This document shows, piece after piece, positions 22,286 through 34,086 of a stretch of 64,000 nucleotides of DNA. A program made the translations under genes and the position numbers. Origin of the DNA: Rhizopus sp. PT2906 (lineage: Eukaryota; Mucoromycota; Mucoromycetes; Mucorales; Rhizopodaceae). The stretch spans positions 1 to 64,000 of the forward strand of contig JAMYHX010000149.1 of NCBI GenBank assembly GCA_025529335.1. Reading direction: 5' to 3'. Numbering within the stretch: position 1 is the stretch's first letter; each line of letters begins with the position of its first letter. A model generated the notes under the pieces. The model did no database searches. It was not told the DNA's origin and worked only from the letters and a program-made list of their open reading frames with translations.

Positions 22286-25260
22286 ATGGCTGAAGAGCAA
22301 CCACGAGCCAAGGTCAATGGTGATATTCACAACATCACTGTAGAAGATCTTTACGATAAAGACAAATATGACCTTTCTACTATGGAGCAGCAAGATGTTA
22401 TGCAACTCTTGCAGTAAGTGCATGCATTTGTACAACCTTGTATGACGTTATTTACTTATGTGTTGTTTATAGAACTCAACCTGAAGGTTTAACATCTGAA
22501 GAAGCGCAAAGACGTATCGAAAAGTTTGGTCATAACAAGCTTGAGTCGAAGGAAGTCAATCCAGTCCTTCAATTCTTGGGCTTTATGTGGAATCCTTTAT
22601 CCTGGGTTATGGAAGCAGCTGCTATCGTTGCTATTGCCCTCTCCAATGGTGAAAACAGACCACCTGATTACCCTGATTTTATTGGTATCGTCCTCTTGTT
22701 GATCGCTAATGCTGTTATCGGTTTCTTGGAAGAACGTCAAGCTGGTAACGCCGTAAAAGCCCTCATGGATTCCCTCGCTCCCGAATGTAAAGTCCGCCGT
22801 GATGGTGAATGGAAAACCCTTGAAGCTAGTGAACTCGTGCCTGGTGATATCATTAACATCAAGCTCGGTGATGTCGTTCCTGCTGATGGCCGTCTGCTCC
22901 AAGTAAGTTTAAAAATTTTTTAGTTTTCCGAAGTATCAAACCCATGCTAATAACAACACTAGGCTCATGGTGATGTTTCCATTGATCAAGCTGCACTTAC
23001 TGGTGAATCTTTACCCGTTGGTAAAGAAGCTGGTGATGAAGTCTTTTCTGGTTCAACTGTCAAGCAAGGTGAAGCTGAAGCTGTTGTTATTGGTACTGGT
23101 ACCAATACTTTCTTCGGTCGTGCTGCTAAGCTTGTTGGCGATGCTGGTGATGACATTGGTCACTTACAAAGTATTCTCGCCAAGATTGGTAACTTTTGTC
23201 TGATCACCATCTCTCTCTTCTTAATTGTTGTCATCATCGTTCAATATGCTCGTTTCCGTTACAGATACAGACGTGGTATTGATAATGTCCTTGTCTTACT
23301 CATTGGTGGTATCCCCATTGCCATGCCTACTGTACTTTCTGTGACACTTGCCATTGGTGCTAAACAACTCGCTGAACACAAGGCTATTGTGACTCGTATT
23401 ACTGCTATTGAAGAAATGGCCGCCGTCACTATTTTATGTTCCGACAAGACGGGTACTCTAACTTTGAATAAGCTTATTGTTGACAAGCCAACCATCAAGA
23501 CTTATGGTGAAGAATTTGACGGTGATTCAGTTATCCAATTATCCGCTTATGCCTCCCGTACTGAAAATCAAGATGCTATTGACTTTTGTATTGTCAACTC
23601 TTTGCCTGAACCTGGTCTTGCACGTAAGGGTATCAAAGAGCTGGAATTCAAGCCATTCAACCCCGTCATCAAGCGTACTGAAATTACCTACGTCAATGAG
23701 GCTGATGGAAAGACCTACCGTGTGACCAAGGGTATGTCTCACACCGTTCTCGATCTCTGTACTCGTGACAAGACAGAAGCTACAATTAAGGCTCTTAATG
23801 ATGATGTCGATGAATTTGCTCGCCGTGGTCTCCGTGCTTTGGCTGTTGCTATTGATGAAATTCCTTCTGGTGAAGTTGGTGCTGAAGGCATCGGTTTCAA
23901 ACTTGTTGGACTCTTGCCTATTTATGATCCTCCTAGATCTGATACTAAGGAAACCATTGACCGTTCTATTGCTCTTGGTGTCTCTGTCAAGATGATTACT
24001 GGTGACCAATTGGCCATTGCCAAGGAAACGGGTCGTCGTCTCGGTATGGGTGATAACATGTTCTTGTCCAAGGCCTTGAAGGAAGGCCCTCCGGCTGGTT
24101 CCGGCTATACTGATATTGATCAAATGGTTCTCCATGCTGATGGTTTTGCCGGTGTCTACCCCGAACACAAGTATGAAATTGTCGAACGTCTTCAAGCTAT
24201 GGGATATATGGTTGCCATGACTGGTGATGGTGTAAATGATGCTCCTGCCCTTTCCAAGGCTAACGTCGGTGTTGCTGTCGCTGATGCCTCTGATGCTGCT
24301 CGTTCTGCTGCCGATATTGTCTTAACCGAACCTGGTCTCTCTGTCATTGTCGAAGCCATCATTGGTTCTCGTCAGATTTTCCAACGTATGCGTAACTACT
24401 CTATCTATACTTGTTCAGTTACCATTCGTATCGTCGTCGGCTTCTCTATCCTTATCTGGGCCTTCCAATTTGATTTCCCTCCCTTCATGGTTTTGATCAT
24501 TGCTATGCTTAACGATGGTACTATCATGACTATTTCCAAGGATCGTGTCAGACCCTCGCCTTACCCAGATGCCTGGAATTTGAAAGAAATTTTCTCTTAT
24601 GCCATCGTCTATGGTCTTTACCTCACTGCTTCCACTGTTGCCTTTGTTGCTGTCTGCTTAAAGACAACCTTCTTTACTCGCAAGTTTGGTCTTCAACAGT
24701 TCTCTGATCCCAACGACTTTGTTCTTCACTCTGTTGTTTACTTGCAAGTCTCCACCATCTCACAAGGTTTGATTTTCATTACCCGTTCTCGTGGTTGGTT
24801 CTTTACCGAAAGACCCTCCATCCTTCTTGTTTGCTCTTTCATTGTTGCTCAGTTGGTTGCCATGTTTATCGCTGTCTACGCCAACTGGGGCTTCACTCAA
24901 ATCCAAGGCTGTGGTTGGGGCTGGGCTGGTGTTGCCTGGGTCTGGAACTTTGTCTGGTTTGCTCCTATGGATTTGATCAAGTTTGCTATGCAATACTTCT
25001 TCAAGCCCAAGCAACAGAATCCTGAAGAAGTCAAGGCTGCTGCCAGTCGTCGTGCTTCTGCCATCTCTGGTTCAGGCTCTGGTCGTTACTATGCTAACCG
25101 TACTCGATCCTTGCGTTCCATGGAGCGTCCTCAAAACTTTGCCAACAAGTTACTTGGTACGGCCGGGAAGAGAATGGATCCTAAGGAAATGCGTAGATTA
25201 TCTTCTGTTCAAGCTACTCATGCTGGCAGAGTCTTGAGCTCTGGTGGCAATAATGCTTAA
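22286..25260 (+). CDS. PMA1: Plasma-membrane P-type H+-ATPase (P3A)
   Basis: Exons 22286-22413, 22473-22902 and 22963-25260 give 951 residues. Diagnostic motifs: LTGES of the actuator domain (TGES near residues 199-202), [20 protein letters not shown] in M4, the phosphorylation motif [12 protein letters not shown] (Asp near 347), KMITGDQ, and [35 protein letters not shown]. About ten hydrophobic segments flank them. The pump exports protons using ATP and energises nutrient uptake. The C-terminus after the last helix is Ser/Arg-rich, where fungal pumps carry a regulatory tail. It uses preferred, C-ending codons far more than its neighbours, consistent with high expression. It is close in size to the yeast protein. 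Confidence 0.95.
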
Positions 25261-25493
25261 TATGTATATTTTAGAAGTTTTTCTTGTTTGAATAATAAAT
25301 AATAAGTGTAATTACTGTATATTGAAGTGGTTTTTTTTATTCTTATTAAAAATACAAACGTAAAAAAAATATATATATGAGAGGTGTGGAAAGAGGAAGA
25401 AGAGAGGGGAAGTAGGAAGTCTAATGTATTTCTTTTTCATGCAATATACAATTAAAACAGATTGAATGAATGAATAAAAATGTGGTATCTTTT

Positions 25494-28259
25494 TTAACCT
25501 GTGAAAATCTTCATGAACAGATAGAGTATAGAGCCTACGAATCGAATAGCTGATAAACCAGCAACGGACCACAGGATGAAGCTAAGATAGACTGTGGCAC
25601 GCTTTTCGTAGTCACCAAACCACTGCCAGACCTCTTGACCATTGATGATGATGGTCACCAAGATCAAGTTGGAGATGATCCAGCAAGTGACTAGAGTTGT
25701 TCTGAATGATTTGTAGTAATCTTCTTGTTTTGTCTTTGCATCTCGTTTCGTGACTTCGGGGATAGGAGCAACCTTGAGGTCCATGCATGCTTCCTCGTAC
25801 TGCTCGTTCAAATCCTTTTGTTCTGTAGGCAGATCCACTTCGACTTCGTGCACACCGTCCTTACCCTTTGTAGACTTGACAACACCCAAGTCAGTGGAGA
25901 CACCATTATCACCTTTGGTACCCCAAGAGACATCGTGTGTGTTACAGAAGGCGTAAATGTTGAGGACATTGATGTAACTGGGCGACATGAAAATGTAAGG
26001 TATAAGACTGGTAAAGATGTGCCAAGGGTCAAGGAAAAGTAAACTGGATACAAAGTACATGATGTAGGTCGAGCATACAGAGACGATGACATCTCGGAAT
26101 GAGTTTTGCTTGATAAGTGCAATAAACTGTGCATCCTGGTTGTGTTGTGCCGTCTCAACAGCTGTCTTGACTCCTTCAATGGTAATCCAAGCTGTACAGA
26201 AGAGTACGTAGCCCATGAGAATAGCAAAAAAGACAATGATCATAAAGTAAGCCCACTTGTAGCCTTGAGGACGGTTACCCATGGCGATAATGATTTGAAT
26301 GATGAGAAGCAAGACGTAGAGATAGTTGAGAACAGTGTGGATGACACTACCGGCATTTTTAGCGAAAGGTGGGTTAGGTACTGAGTTAATGGACGTGGTC
26401 ATGATGTAAAAGACGAGGTAAAAGTTGCCAATGGCGAACCAAGAAAAGATGAGGTTATAGAGTTGATAAAGATCTTCAAACATAAACATGATACAACGCA
26501 AGATATTGTGGTTCGAACTCCAGACCTTACTCCAGTGAACCATAGAATAGATACCAGCAAAGAATGAACCGTTAAGCCATCGACGACGCTGTGAAATGAA
26601 TTCAGCAACTGTATCAGGTACATCAGTTTCACCATAAGCATTTGAACAGTAATGCAAAACCCAGGCGGCACCCTTCTTGGCTACAAGTTCATAACACAAG
26701 ATACGATCTTCGGCCAAATACATATTGGCAGTAAAGATATCGGCATCTGAGCCATGCATCTTTTCACCCAAGAAATATTTTTCGAGAGGACCGTGTCCGT
26801 TGACATCGTTTTGAAGTGCCTCGTAACGATAGGCTGAGAAGGCACCTGGCAACACAGAGATATGACCAAAGACGGACTCCAAAGGCTTATCCAAAATATT
26901 GGACATCTTATACTCAAAATTTTGAGAAGCTACCAAGGGGTTCAGCAAGTGCACACCGCCTGGACCCAACATTGCTTTAATTTCACCACATGCACCGGCC
27001 ACGTTGCTGTTAATGTCAAAGCATTTCCAAAGATGGTAAATAGAGCGACCACCAGGCTTTGTACCAACATCGATCAAGACACAGACATTGGGCTTAAGAA
27101 GGGGACCAAAGGCTTGGAAGAACCAACGGTGAGAGTTGATCTTCTTTTGGTTCTTTTCCTTGAGACAAAACAAGATTTGCACAGGCACAACTCCTTTTTC
27201 ATCCCCTCTAAAGTTCATATCGGCATCAATTGAGAGCTGAGTTGTATGCTACACAAAAGTAAGAGGGAGAATACCTAAATTAGCTAATGATCATTCCCCT
27301 CCCTTTCAATTATTTTGCTTACCTCGTAAATATGAGCTGTTACTGGCTTGCCTTCTACGATATTCTTGGCCATACCTTCTTGATAAACACCCATGGCAGC
27401 TAAAACCGATAATGTTCGTGGATGGATTTTGGTACGGCCATCAGACACAATACAGACGACGACCTTTTTCCAGCCTTCGGGTCCCCATGTACTCGATCGG
27501 TTACGACTGCAGAGATGGGAAACGTTCTTCATGACACCATTCATTGTTCGGCAAAACAATACTTCATCTTCCTGAAAAATCGAAAAACAAGAAAATTAGA
27601 ACCTCAAAAAATGGCCAAGATGTTAACATACATTGTACATTGTCAAAACTATAAATAACTCCGTTTCTCTTCCCAACAGATTTTGTCTCAGCTTGTAATT
27701 CTCTCTCTCAAAATCAGCTGGATCGCAAGTAGCTGCCGTATATCGCATATGGGTGAATTCCTCTTTATCCTTTCTTTTAACCCTTTGTAGATATTTTGAA
27801 GGAACAGGGTTATCCAAGACCAAATTACCGCCTGTCAACTTGACCCTTCGAACTATAGTAATAAAATGATTAAAAAAAAATGAATCGATAAAAAGTATCG
27901 GTCTTACTTGTCTTGTATCGTCTTGTCTGTTTTCTTGGTGCAATACCAACATTGTCAGGACCACCACCAATCATATTGGACTTGGCATTTGTAAATCGAA
28001 CGTTGCCTCCATTGCCGTTATTCAAGGTAACTGAGGACGCAGTGGAACCATTATTGACCAAGAGAGGTCTCTGCACGTCGTTACCATCATAGAATCCTGT
28101 ATCATTAGGACTAGATGGAAATGGTGGAGGTGGAGGGCTGTTGTTATTAAAAGATACTTGCTGCATTGGGTACTCTTCTCCTCCGCCATAACGAGGCCTC
28201 GAAGGTAACCTTGCAGAAGGCATGGGACTATTGTTATTACTATTGTTATATGGATACAT
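25494..28259 (-). CDS. Chitin synthase (division I, class I-III type)
   Basis: Exons on the minus strand: 28259-27908, 27852-27632, 27571-27323 and 27248-25494, giving 858 residues. The N-terminal ~100 residues are Asn/Pro/Gly-rich and disordered. The catalytic GT2 domain follows: [54 protein letters not shown], a [12 protein letters not shown] stretch, [10 protein letters not shown] (near 454), and [11 protein letters not shown] (near 494), the QxxRW product-binding motif. Seven or so membrane segments make up the C-terminal part. It polymerises GlcNAc at the plasma membrane. No myosin or cytochrome b5 domain is present, so it is not class V-VII. Convergent with the H+-ATPase gene, 233 bp apart. 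Confidence 0.93.
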
Positions 28260-28919
28260 TTATCCAAAGAAAGCAAACTAAAAAAAAGGAACGTGAAGTG
28301 GAAAAGAAGGAGAAATAGAAGAAAAAGAGAGAGAAAAGCAATGGAAGAGGAGAAAGAGGGAATCAGCGTCTGTTTAAATATATAAAAAAACGTTTTCAAT
28401 TAAACAAAGGTTACACGAATCAACAAATCAGGGCTCACAAAGTATTTATTTTGTATGTACTCACCTTTATTTAAAATAACTTTTTTAGAAATAAATAATC
28501 CACCAATGTGCAACTTAACTCTACTGGCCTAAATTGTGGCCAAAGCACACCCTTTCTGAAACTGGGATATTTTCTTTATTAAAGCTACTTTTTTTGGGCT
28601 CATATAGCTATAAGATGATCTTGTAACGTTATTTAACGTCTTAATTAACAGCAAATTAACATCCAACTCAAATCTGGTGAAAATCGCTTAAACAAGATTA
28701 TTTGTGAAACTATGGAGACACGAGAACAAAAAAATCAGAGACCTTATATGCTGAAAGGGTATCCATAGCAATAAATAGCCCGTTGGTAGTTTCAGTTGCT
28801 AGGTTCTTTTTTTTTACGTTTGGTTGTTATGACGTTACACCTAGCATGAAGCATATAGTCTCATTTTTTTCATTCTGATATTGAATTATTTTTTCGGCTC
28901 TTTTCATTCTTTTGTCCTA
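28260..28919. other. Divergent promoter region, 660 bp
   Basis: It separates the chitin synthase and universal stress protein genes, which point away from each other. A GA-rich stretch (CT-rich on the chitin synthase sense strand) adjoins the chitin synthase start. No coding sequence seen. Confidence 0.6.
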
Positions 28920-29969
28920 ATGTCTACGCTTCGAACCACAGAAAACTATGTCAGAGGTGTCTCATTTGACACAATGACGGATCAAGATCAGCCTGACTAT
29001 TCTTTTACGCTGAGAGGAAAAACACCTGGATACCAGCGCACGAGACGTAGTCGTACGTTCATGGTTGCTACTGATTTAGCCAACTATAGCGATTATGCTT
29101 TAGATTGGGCAATAGAGGTTAGTTTCATAGTGTGAATGCAATACAAGGTATTAAAAGTCGAGTTAGAACCTTATGGACGATGGAGATGAAATAATCGTAC
29201 TGCGTGTATTAACAGCAGACCTAAGTGGTATATACATAAAATCCATGCTAACTTGTCTTATACTGAATCACATGCAGAAAATAGAGTTTATGTGCAGCAG
29301 ACGTTACGTAAAGAAGAACAACAGTCTAAAGAGAGAGCTTCGGTTGTGATGAATAGGATCATGACAGCTAGTGGACCAGATATGAAGGTAATTGTGATTC
29401 TTCATAAAAGACAAGAAAAAAAAAAGACATATCGTCAGCAAACATTCATAAAAGGGATAATCTATGATAGATAAGCGCTGTTATCGAGTTTGTTATCGGG
29501 AAAGTACAGGAGACAATACAAAATATGGTAAGAAAAAATAAGGGCTAAAACAGAACAATCACTGATTTCAATCTCCCTTTGCTAGATCTCTGTGTATCAG
29601 CCATCGATGCTGATTGTAGGAACAAGGGGAATGTCTGAACTCAAGGGCATGTTTATCAATAGTGTATCCAAATATTGTTTACAGCATTCACCTATCCCTG
29701 TTGTTGTTGTCAGACCTGAGGATAAAATCAAGAAGCAACAGACGAAAAAGACAAAGAAAGCCAACCGTTTAAGCGGCATGTTCCGAATCGGTAGCCACTC
29801 TAGTCTTTCAAGCTTGAATTCTAAAGGATCAGAATCATCTGATAGTGAAGTGGATGAAGATGAGCCGGCTGCAATTGTAGAAAAGAAGATGCAAAGGTTG
29901 TCTGTATTTGAAAAGATTGGTCGCAGATCAAGATCTCCTTCACCTTCCAGACCAAAGAAGCAACAATGA
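28920..29969 (+). CDS. Universal stress protein (UspA-fold) with charged C-terminal tail
   Basis: Exons 28920-29117, 29167-29227, 29278-29387, 29471-29527 and 29586-29969 give 269 residues. The Usp fold starts at RTFMVATDLANYSDYALDWAIE and continues through DEIIVLRVLTADL. It ends with the nucleotide-binding pattern GTRGMSELKGMFINSVSKYCLQHSPIPVVVVRP, which follows the G-x2-G-x9-(G/S) layout in modified form. The C-terminal ~90 residues are basic and then Ser/Asp/Glu-rich, with SRSPSPSRP at the very end, likely disordered and phosphorylated. This architecture (Usp plus long tail) is common in fungi. Specific role unknown. Confidence 0.85.
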
Positions 29970-32900
29970 TAAAATTGCACCCCTTTTCAATAAAGAAATG
30001 ACCATTTTACCTATTTATTTAAAATCACTGCTATTGCTTATACCATATCAATATTTGATATCGTTCTATAAGCAAATAATTTGTGTACACATGAATATCT
30101 TTGTCAATGTAATAGGCAGAGACAGCAACCATGTGCTTTAAAATTAAAAAAGCTAATTTTAGAATCTCGGCTTGTGTGACAAGATAATCCTTGCATATAA
30201 CGTGCAAAGGATAAAAAAGTCTCCTCTTCAAATTAAGTTTGGCAGACCCGAGATACAAGTACCTTTAAATACAATGACAAGCACTCTGCATCTCAGATCA
30301 TATTACAACGAATTATATCATAGCCATGTTCTTAATATATATTATTGGTGAAGTGCGATGAACTTGGGTCCAATTGGTGTTATGTATCATAGATTCGCAA
30401 GGGTACTGTCAAGATGGGCCATTGTGACCAGAATGAATTTCAACTTATCTCTGAAGACCTCACGAGCATTGGCAAACTTTCCTGCAACAAATTTAGCCTC
30501 CTGAATCTCTGCCTTAGCAATGATTCTCAAGTTGGGATTCTTTCATATATCCAGCATCTCAACAATGGCTGAAGCGGATATCTCCCCTAAAAAAGACCAG
30601 TCTGCTTAGCTGTCTCGTTTTTAGCCAAGAATTCCTTAACCGGATTCAAGATCTTCGCCTGCACAGATTCATGGAAATGATTGTCAGCTCAATGCATATA
30701 TATAAACACACACATGTCTCATCATAAGCGCGCATTTCGCGGCCTTATCTTCTTTCACGGTTTTTCAATATCGGCCAAATCAACGCCCGAGATCAACATC
30801 GCCGCTCATTGTCTTGAACTTGGATCGAGTAACTTCCCAATGGCCAAGCAAGCTCAATTGTGCTTGTGCCTTAGCGCTTGATATATCAAAATACCATTTT
30901 TACATATATAGACAAAAAAATAGGGAAACTGTTATCTATTGCTAGTAGGTTACGAATCAAGGTGGTGCTGCTCGAATGATTCAGCGCTGTCATATTGTTG
31001 ATCAATATCCAAAACATCTGACAGAAGTGTGCCAGGAACATCATTAACTTTAATTGTACCCTTGTTGATGAATGTCTATGAAAGAAGCGATATCAATACG
31101 CTTTGTAATTCTTTTGTTCTATTTTTTTCTTGGCATAGAAAGCCAGCTTAATAAAATGCTTCTGTGTGTGTGTGTGTGTATGTGTTGATCATATGTAATA
31201 CATTGGCTATGAGCAGACTGAACAATTGACAGCTGCACAAAAGTTCATATAAATTGATAATGCCAACAAGTCTTTTTGTTTGGTTATCAAAACATTCAAA
31301 AGCACAGCTTAAGATGTATATTAAAAGAGTATATGCTACTTGATCTGGAGCGTACACATTTGATAAAGACTTGGCATCAAATGGAGTCTAGATCTATTTC
31401 CTAGTTGAACAGAACCCAAGGCCTAGAAAATGTCAAAACCGAGTGTATTGCAAAAAAGCTGTCATGTCAAAAAATCACGTTGTGGACAACCTGAATGGGT
31501 AGGAGCTAATTCAATACAACCGATACAAGCATAGTAATAAGGTAGGGACTAGTACATAAACGTTTTCATTTTACTGTTTACTTAAAAATAGAAGTCTCCT
31601 ACCAGCACCTCTTTATCCTGGTAATATCTCTCGTGTGCATCAAGCATAGATGCAGATGGTTCTCTTCTCGATTTGGTTAATGCCCAGAAAATGTTTGAGC
31701 AATACCAGAGAGCACTGCAAAATCCAAAAAAGGTAATACTCCCTAAACTGCAAAGTGCATCATTGTCTTTCGTATGTCTAAAGATTAAACGTAAAAACAA
31801 TGAGCGAATGATTGATATTTTTCATGATAAGATAATATATCAAGACCTTGACACTTGAGCCAATATTTATTAAGATTGTGTCATAGTTGAAGAGGTGTAT
31901 ACCATACAATGCAATCACACTGGAAGTCTATGTTCAGACTTTGAGTAACTTTGTAAAATAATAAGATTATTTTCTTTTTCTATCACACTTCAGTATTTGG
32001 GAAGATCATCACTGCACAGCACTTTCTTTGCTACATCTTCAGTCGTAAGGAAGTCATAGAGAGATAAAATTAAATCTCAGCAAGAGAAGCCATATAAAAC
32101 TGTGCTTGTGTTTAGTGAGCATGAATTCATGGAAATAGACACAACCAATCAGTTCCTCCATTTTCAGTAATCAAACACTGATAGTACTTGAACGGTAATG
32201 CCTCACATTCTCAGAACAACGTGAATATAAGGAAAAAGAGAATAAACAAGATACCGTCATTGCGACCATCCACCTCATTAGGAACATAGCAGTCTTTGAC
32301 CTTTCACAGTCTTACATCGCATTGTGGGGCTTATGTAATGTTTATTTCAGTGGGCATGATGTTTGTTACTAGGTCTAGAGGCGTCATGGTAATAGGTACG
32401 AGAGTGGATGAACCGCAGATAACAATATGTATTGCAATGTTCAGAGCATATAGAGGCCATTGCTTCATCTGTTATAACCTATTTGAGAGCGTGCAGCGTA
32501 TATCTTGATATTCTCCTGATGTCTGCGTCTAGGCTTGCTCAAAATAAGGTTATCATTTTTTTCATGTGTCAACAGGGTTTCGGAACGCGTCTATCATTTA
32601 CTATTACCATTTTTGGTAGTGACATTCTTTTGATTTAGGCATAATTTGCTTCATTTCGTTATGCAAGATTAATTCTTCATATAACAACTACTAAAAAATA
32701 GTATTTATCTAGTCTTTACTTGCAAAAAGTCAAAGAAAAAAAAAGGTTTGGCAGAGTAACACAAATAATGTGTGGTCTAGATTAGGAAATAAACCCAAAG
32801 ACGCGTGATATAAGCAAAGGATGCATTAAATTTATTATTCTTTAGTCTTTTTACTATATAAAATAGAGTTGAGCAACCACATTAACGTATATATTCAAGT

Positions 32901-33000
32901 GATAATCTGAATGAATATAAAAAGTATAAAAAATATAGGCAAAGAATCATGAAACACTTTAGAAATAAACAAAAGTGTGAGCGTAAACCTTATTTTCTCG
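29970..33000. other. Gene-poor region with decayed minus-strand coding remnants
   Basis: On the minus strand, 30690-30390 reads HESVQAKILNPVKEFLAK, then after a frameshift EISASAIVEMLDI, a stop, then KNPNLRIIAKAEIQEAK..., ending LKFILVTMAHLDSTLANL. Further up, 31072-30948 reads TFINKGTIKVNDVPGTLLSD...QHHLDS and a stop, preceded by a good 3' splice site. Weaker pieces lie near 31380-31150, 31800-31582 and 32300-32100. They may be exons of one or two dead genes. I do not recognise the family. A (GT)n tract lies at 31163-31178. Confidence 0.35.
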
Positions 33001-33056
33001 AAAGGATTAAAATCTTATTTATTGAAAACAATAACTTCACATAACTAGGAAAAGGG

Positions 33057-33440
33057 TATAAAAAGAGAGAAATTTGCCTCTATCCTTTTTCTCTCTCTTT
33101 CGTTTCTCTTTCTACATTTCCCTTTATACTTTTTTCTTTTACTCTTTCTGGTGGCTCTTTTGGTTCCTTTTGGCTCACTTTGGTTGCTCACTTTGGTTGT
33201 TCTCTTTGATCAATGTAAGTTTTTTTTTATAAAACTTACTCAGCAAGGCGATGATTGTGTGTTCAAGGATTTCTATGCAATCTCTTTCTATGATGCTCAG
33301 CACGTGTCCTGGATTGACCACGGTCGTTCGTTTCATCACTCAGCTGGAGGCTTTCAGGCGGCCAAAAGGAGGGTTATGGGCATTCGATTGGAATCTTTAC
33401 AGAGAGCTAGTAGTTAGTTGGGAGCTAGTTATCTGAGATC
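33057..33440 (+). other. TATA plus CT-rich leader unit, possibly non-coding
   Basis: TATAAAAAG at 33057 is followed by about 130 bp of almost pure pyrimidine. Then comes GTAAG..., and some 25-30 bp later ACTTACTCAGCA. The same arrangement, with the same ACTTACTCAGCA sequence, recurs at 45273-45390. Coding potential downstream is weak. It may be a transcribed locus without a conserved protein. Confidence 0.35.
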
Positions 33441-33589
33441 ACAGCTGTGACAGATTGTTGATGATGCTTCCTGCTGGCTGGCTGGCGCAGTGGGGCACAT
33501 AAGCTAGTTTAACAATTGACAAGGCTCAGCTAATGCATACCCCAACGGTACGTCTGCTACTGCGGGTCTTTGCAGGCTGCTCTGGTATT

Positions 33590-33659
33590 GATGGTCTGAT
33601 GGTCTGATGGTCTGATGGTCTAATGGTCTAGTGGTCTGATGGTCTGATGGTCTGATGGT
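33590..33659 (+). repeat. Octanucleotide tandem repeat (GATGGTCT)n
   Basis: About 8.5 units of an 8-bp repeat, with single-base variants in two central units. No gene overlaps it. Confidence 0.92.
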
Positions 33660-34086
33660 TTTTATGGGTGCCTGGTCCCTGTTCTGATGGTCAATGGCCG
33701 ACCTGAAGAATGTCATCACAGCAGCAATTAGAACCTTTAGCAGTCTTTTGGCATTGTTGTTGACCTTTTTTTTCTTCTCTTTTAGGTTTCCTTTGGTGCA
33801 AAACATTGGCTTTTGGGGACAATATTTAATAAATAAATATGTTTTTTAAAATGACTTTTACTATTGTCTTTATTTACATTGAAAATAAACTCGTTTTTTT
33901 TTTCTAAATCATTTAAGCTACTCTCATGATCAATGGACTCAAGTGCCTATGAGGATAATTACATAGTCAAGGAGTGTTATGCTGCAATGAAGTTATCCTT
34001 ATATACACACACATATACTCATTAATAATAATGTTTATATTGTTTTAATAATAATATAATATAGTTTTTATATTTACATAAATAAA

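Noticed and set aside
26510..26525. tRNA B-box-like sequence (GTGGTTCGAACTCC)
   Set aside because: It lies inside the chitin synthase coding sequence and has no acceptor stem, anticodon loop or terminator around it.
33590..33659. CRISPR array
   Set aside because: The units are contiguous 8-mers without spacers, and this is a eukaryotic genome.
33504..33806. 100-codon minus frame with RPSDHQTI repeats as a protein gene
   Set aside because: The repeat peptide is only the octamer array translated. The flanks have no start context, introns or recognisable domain.
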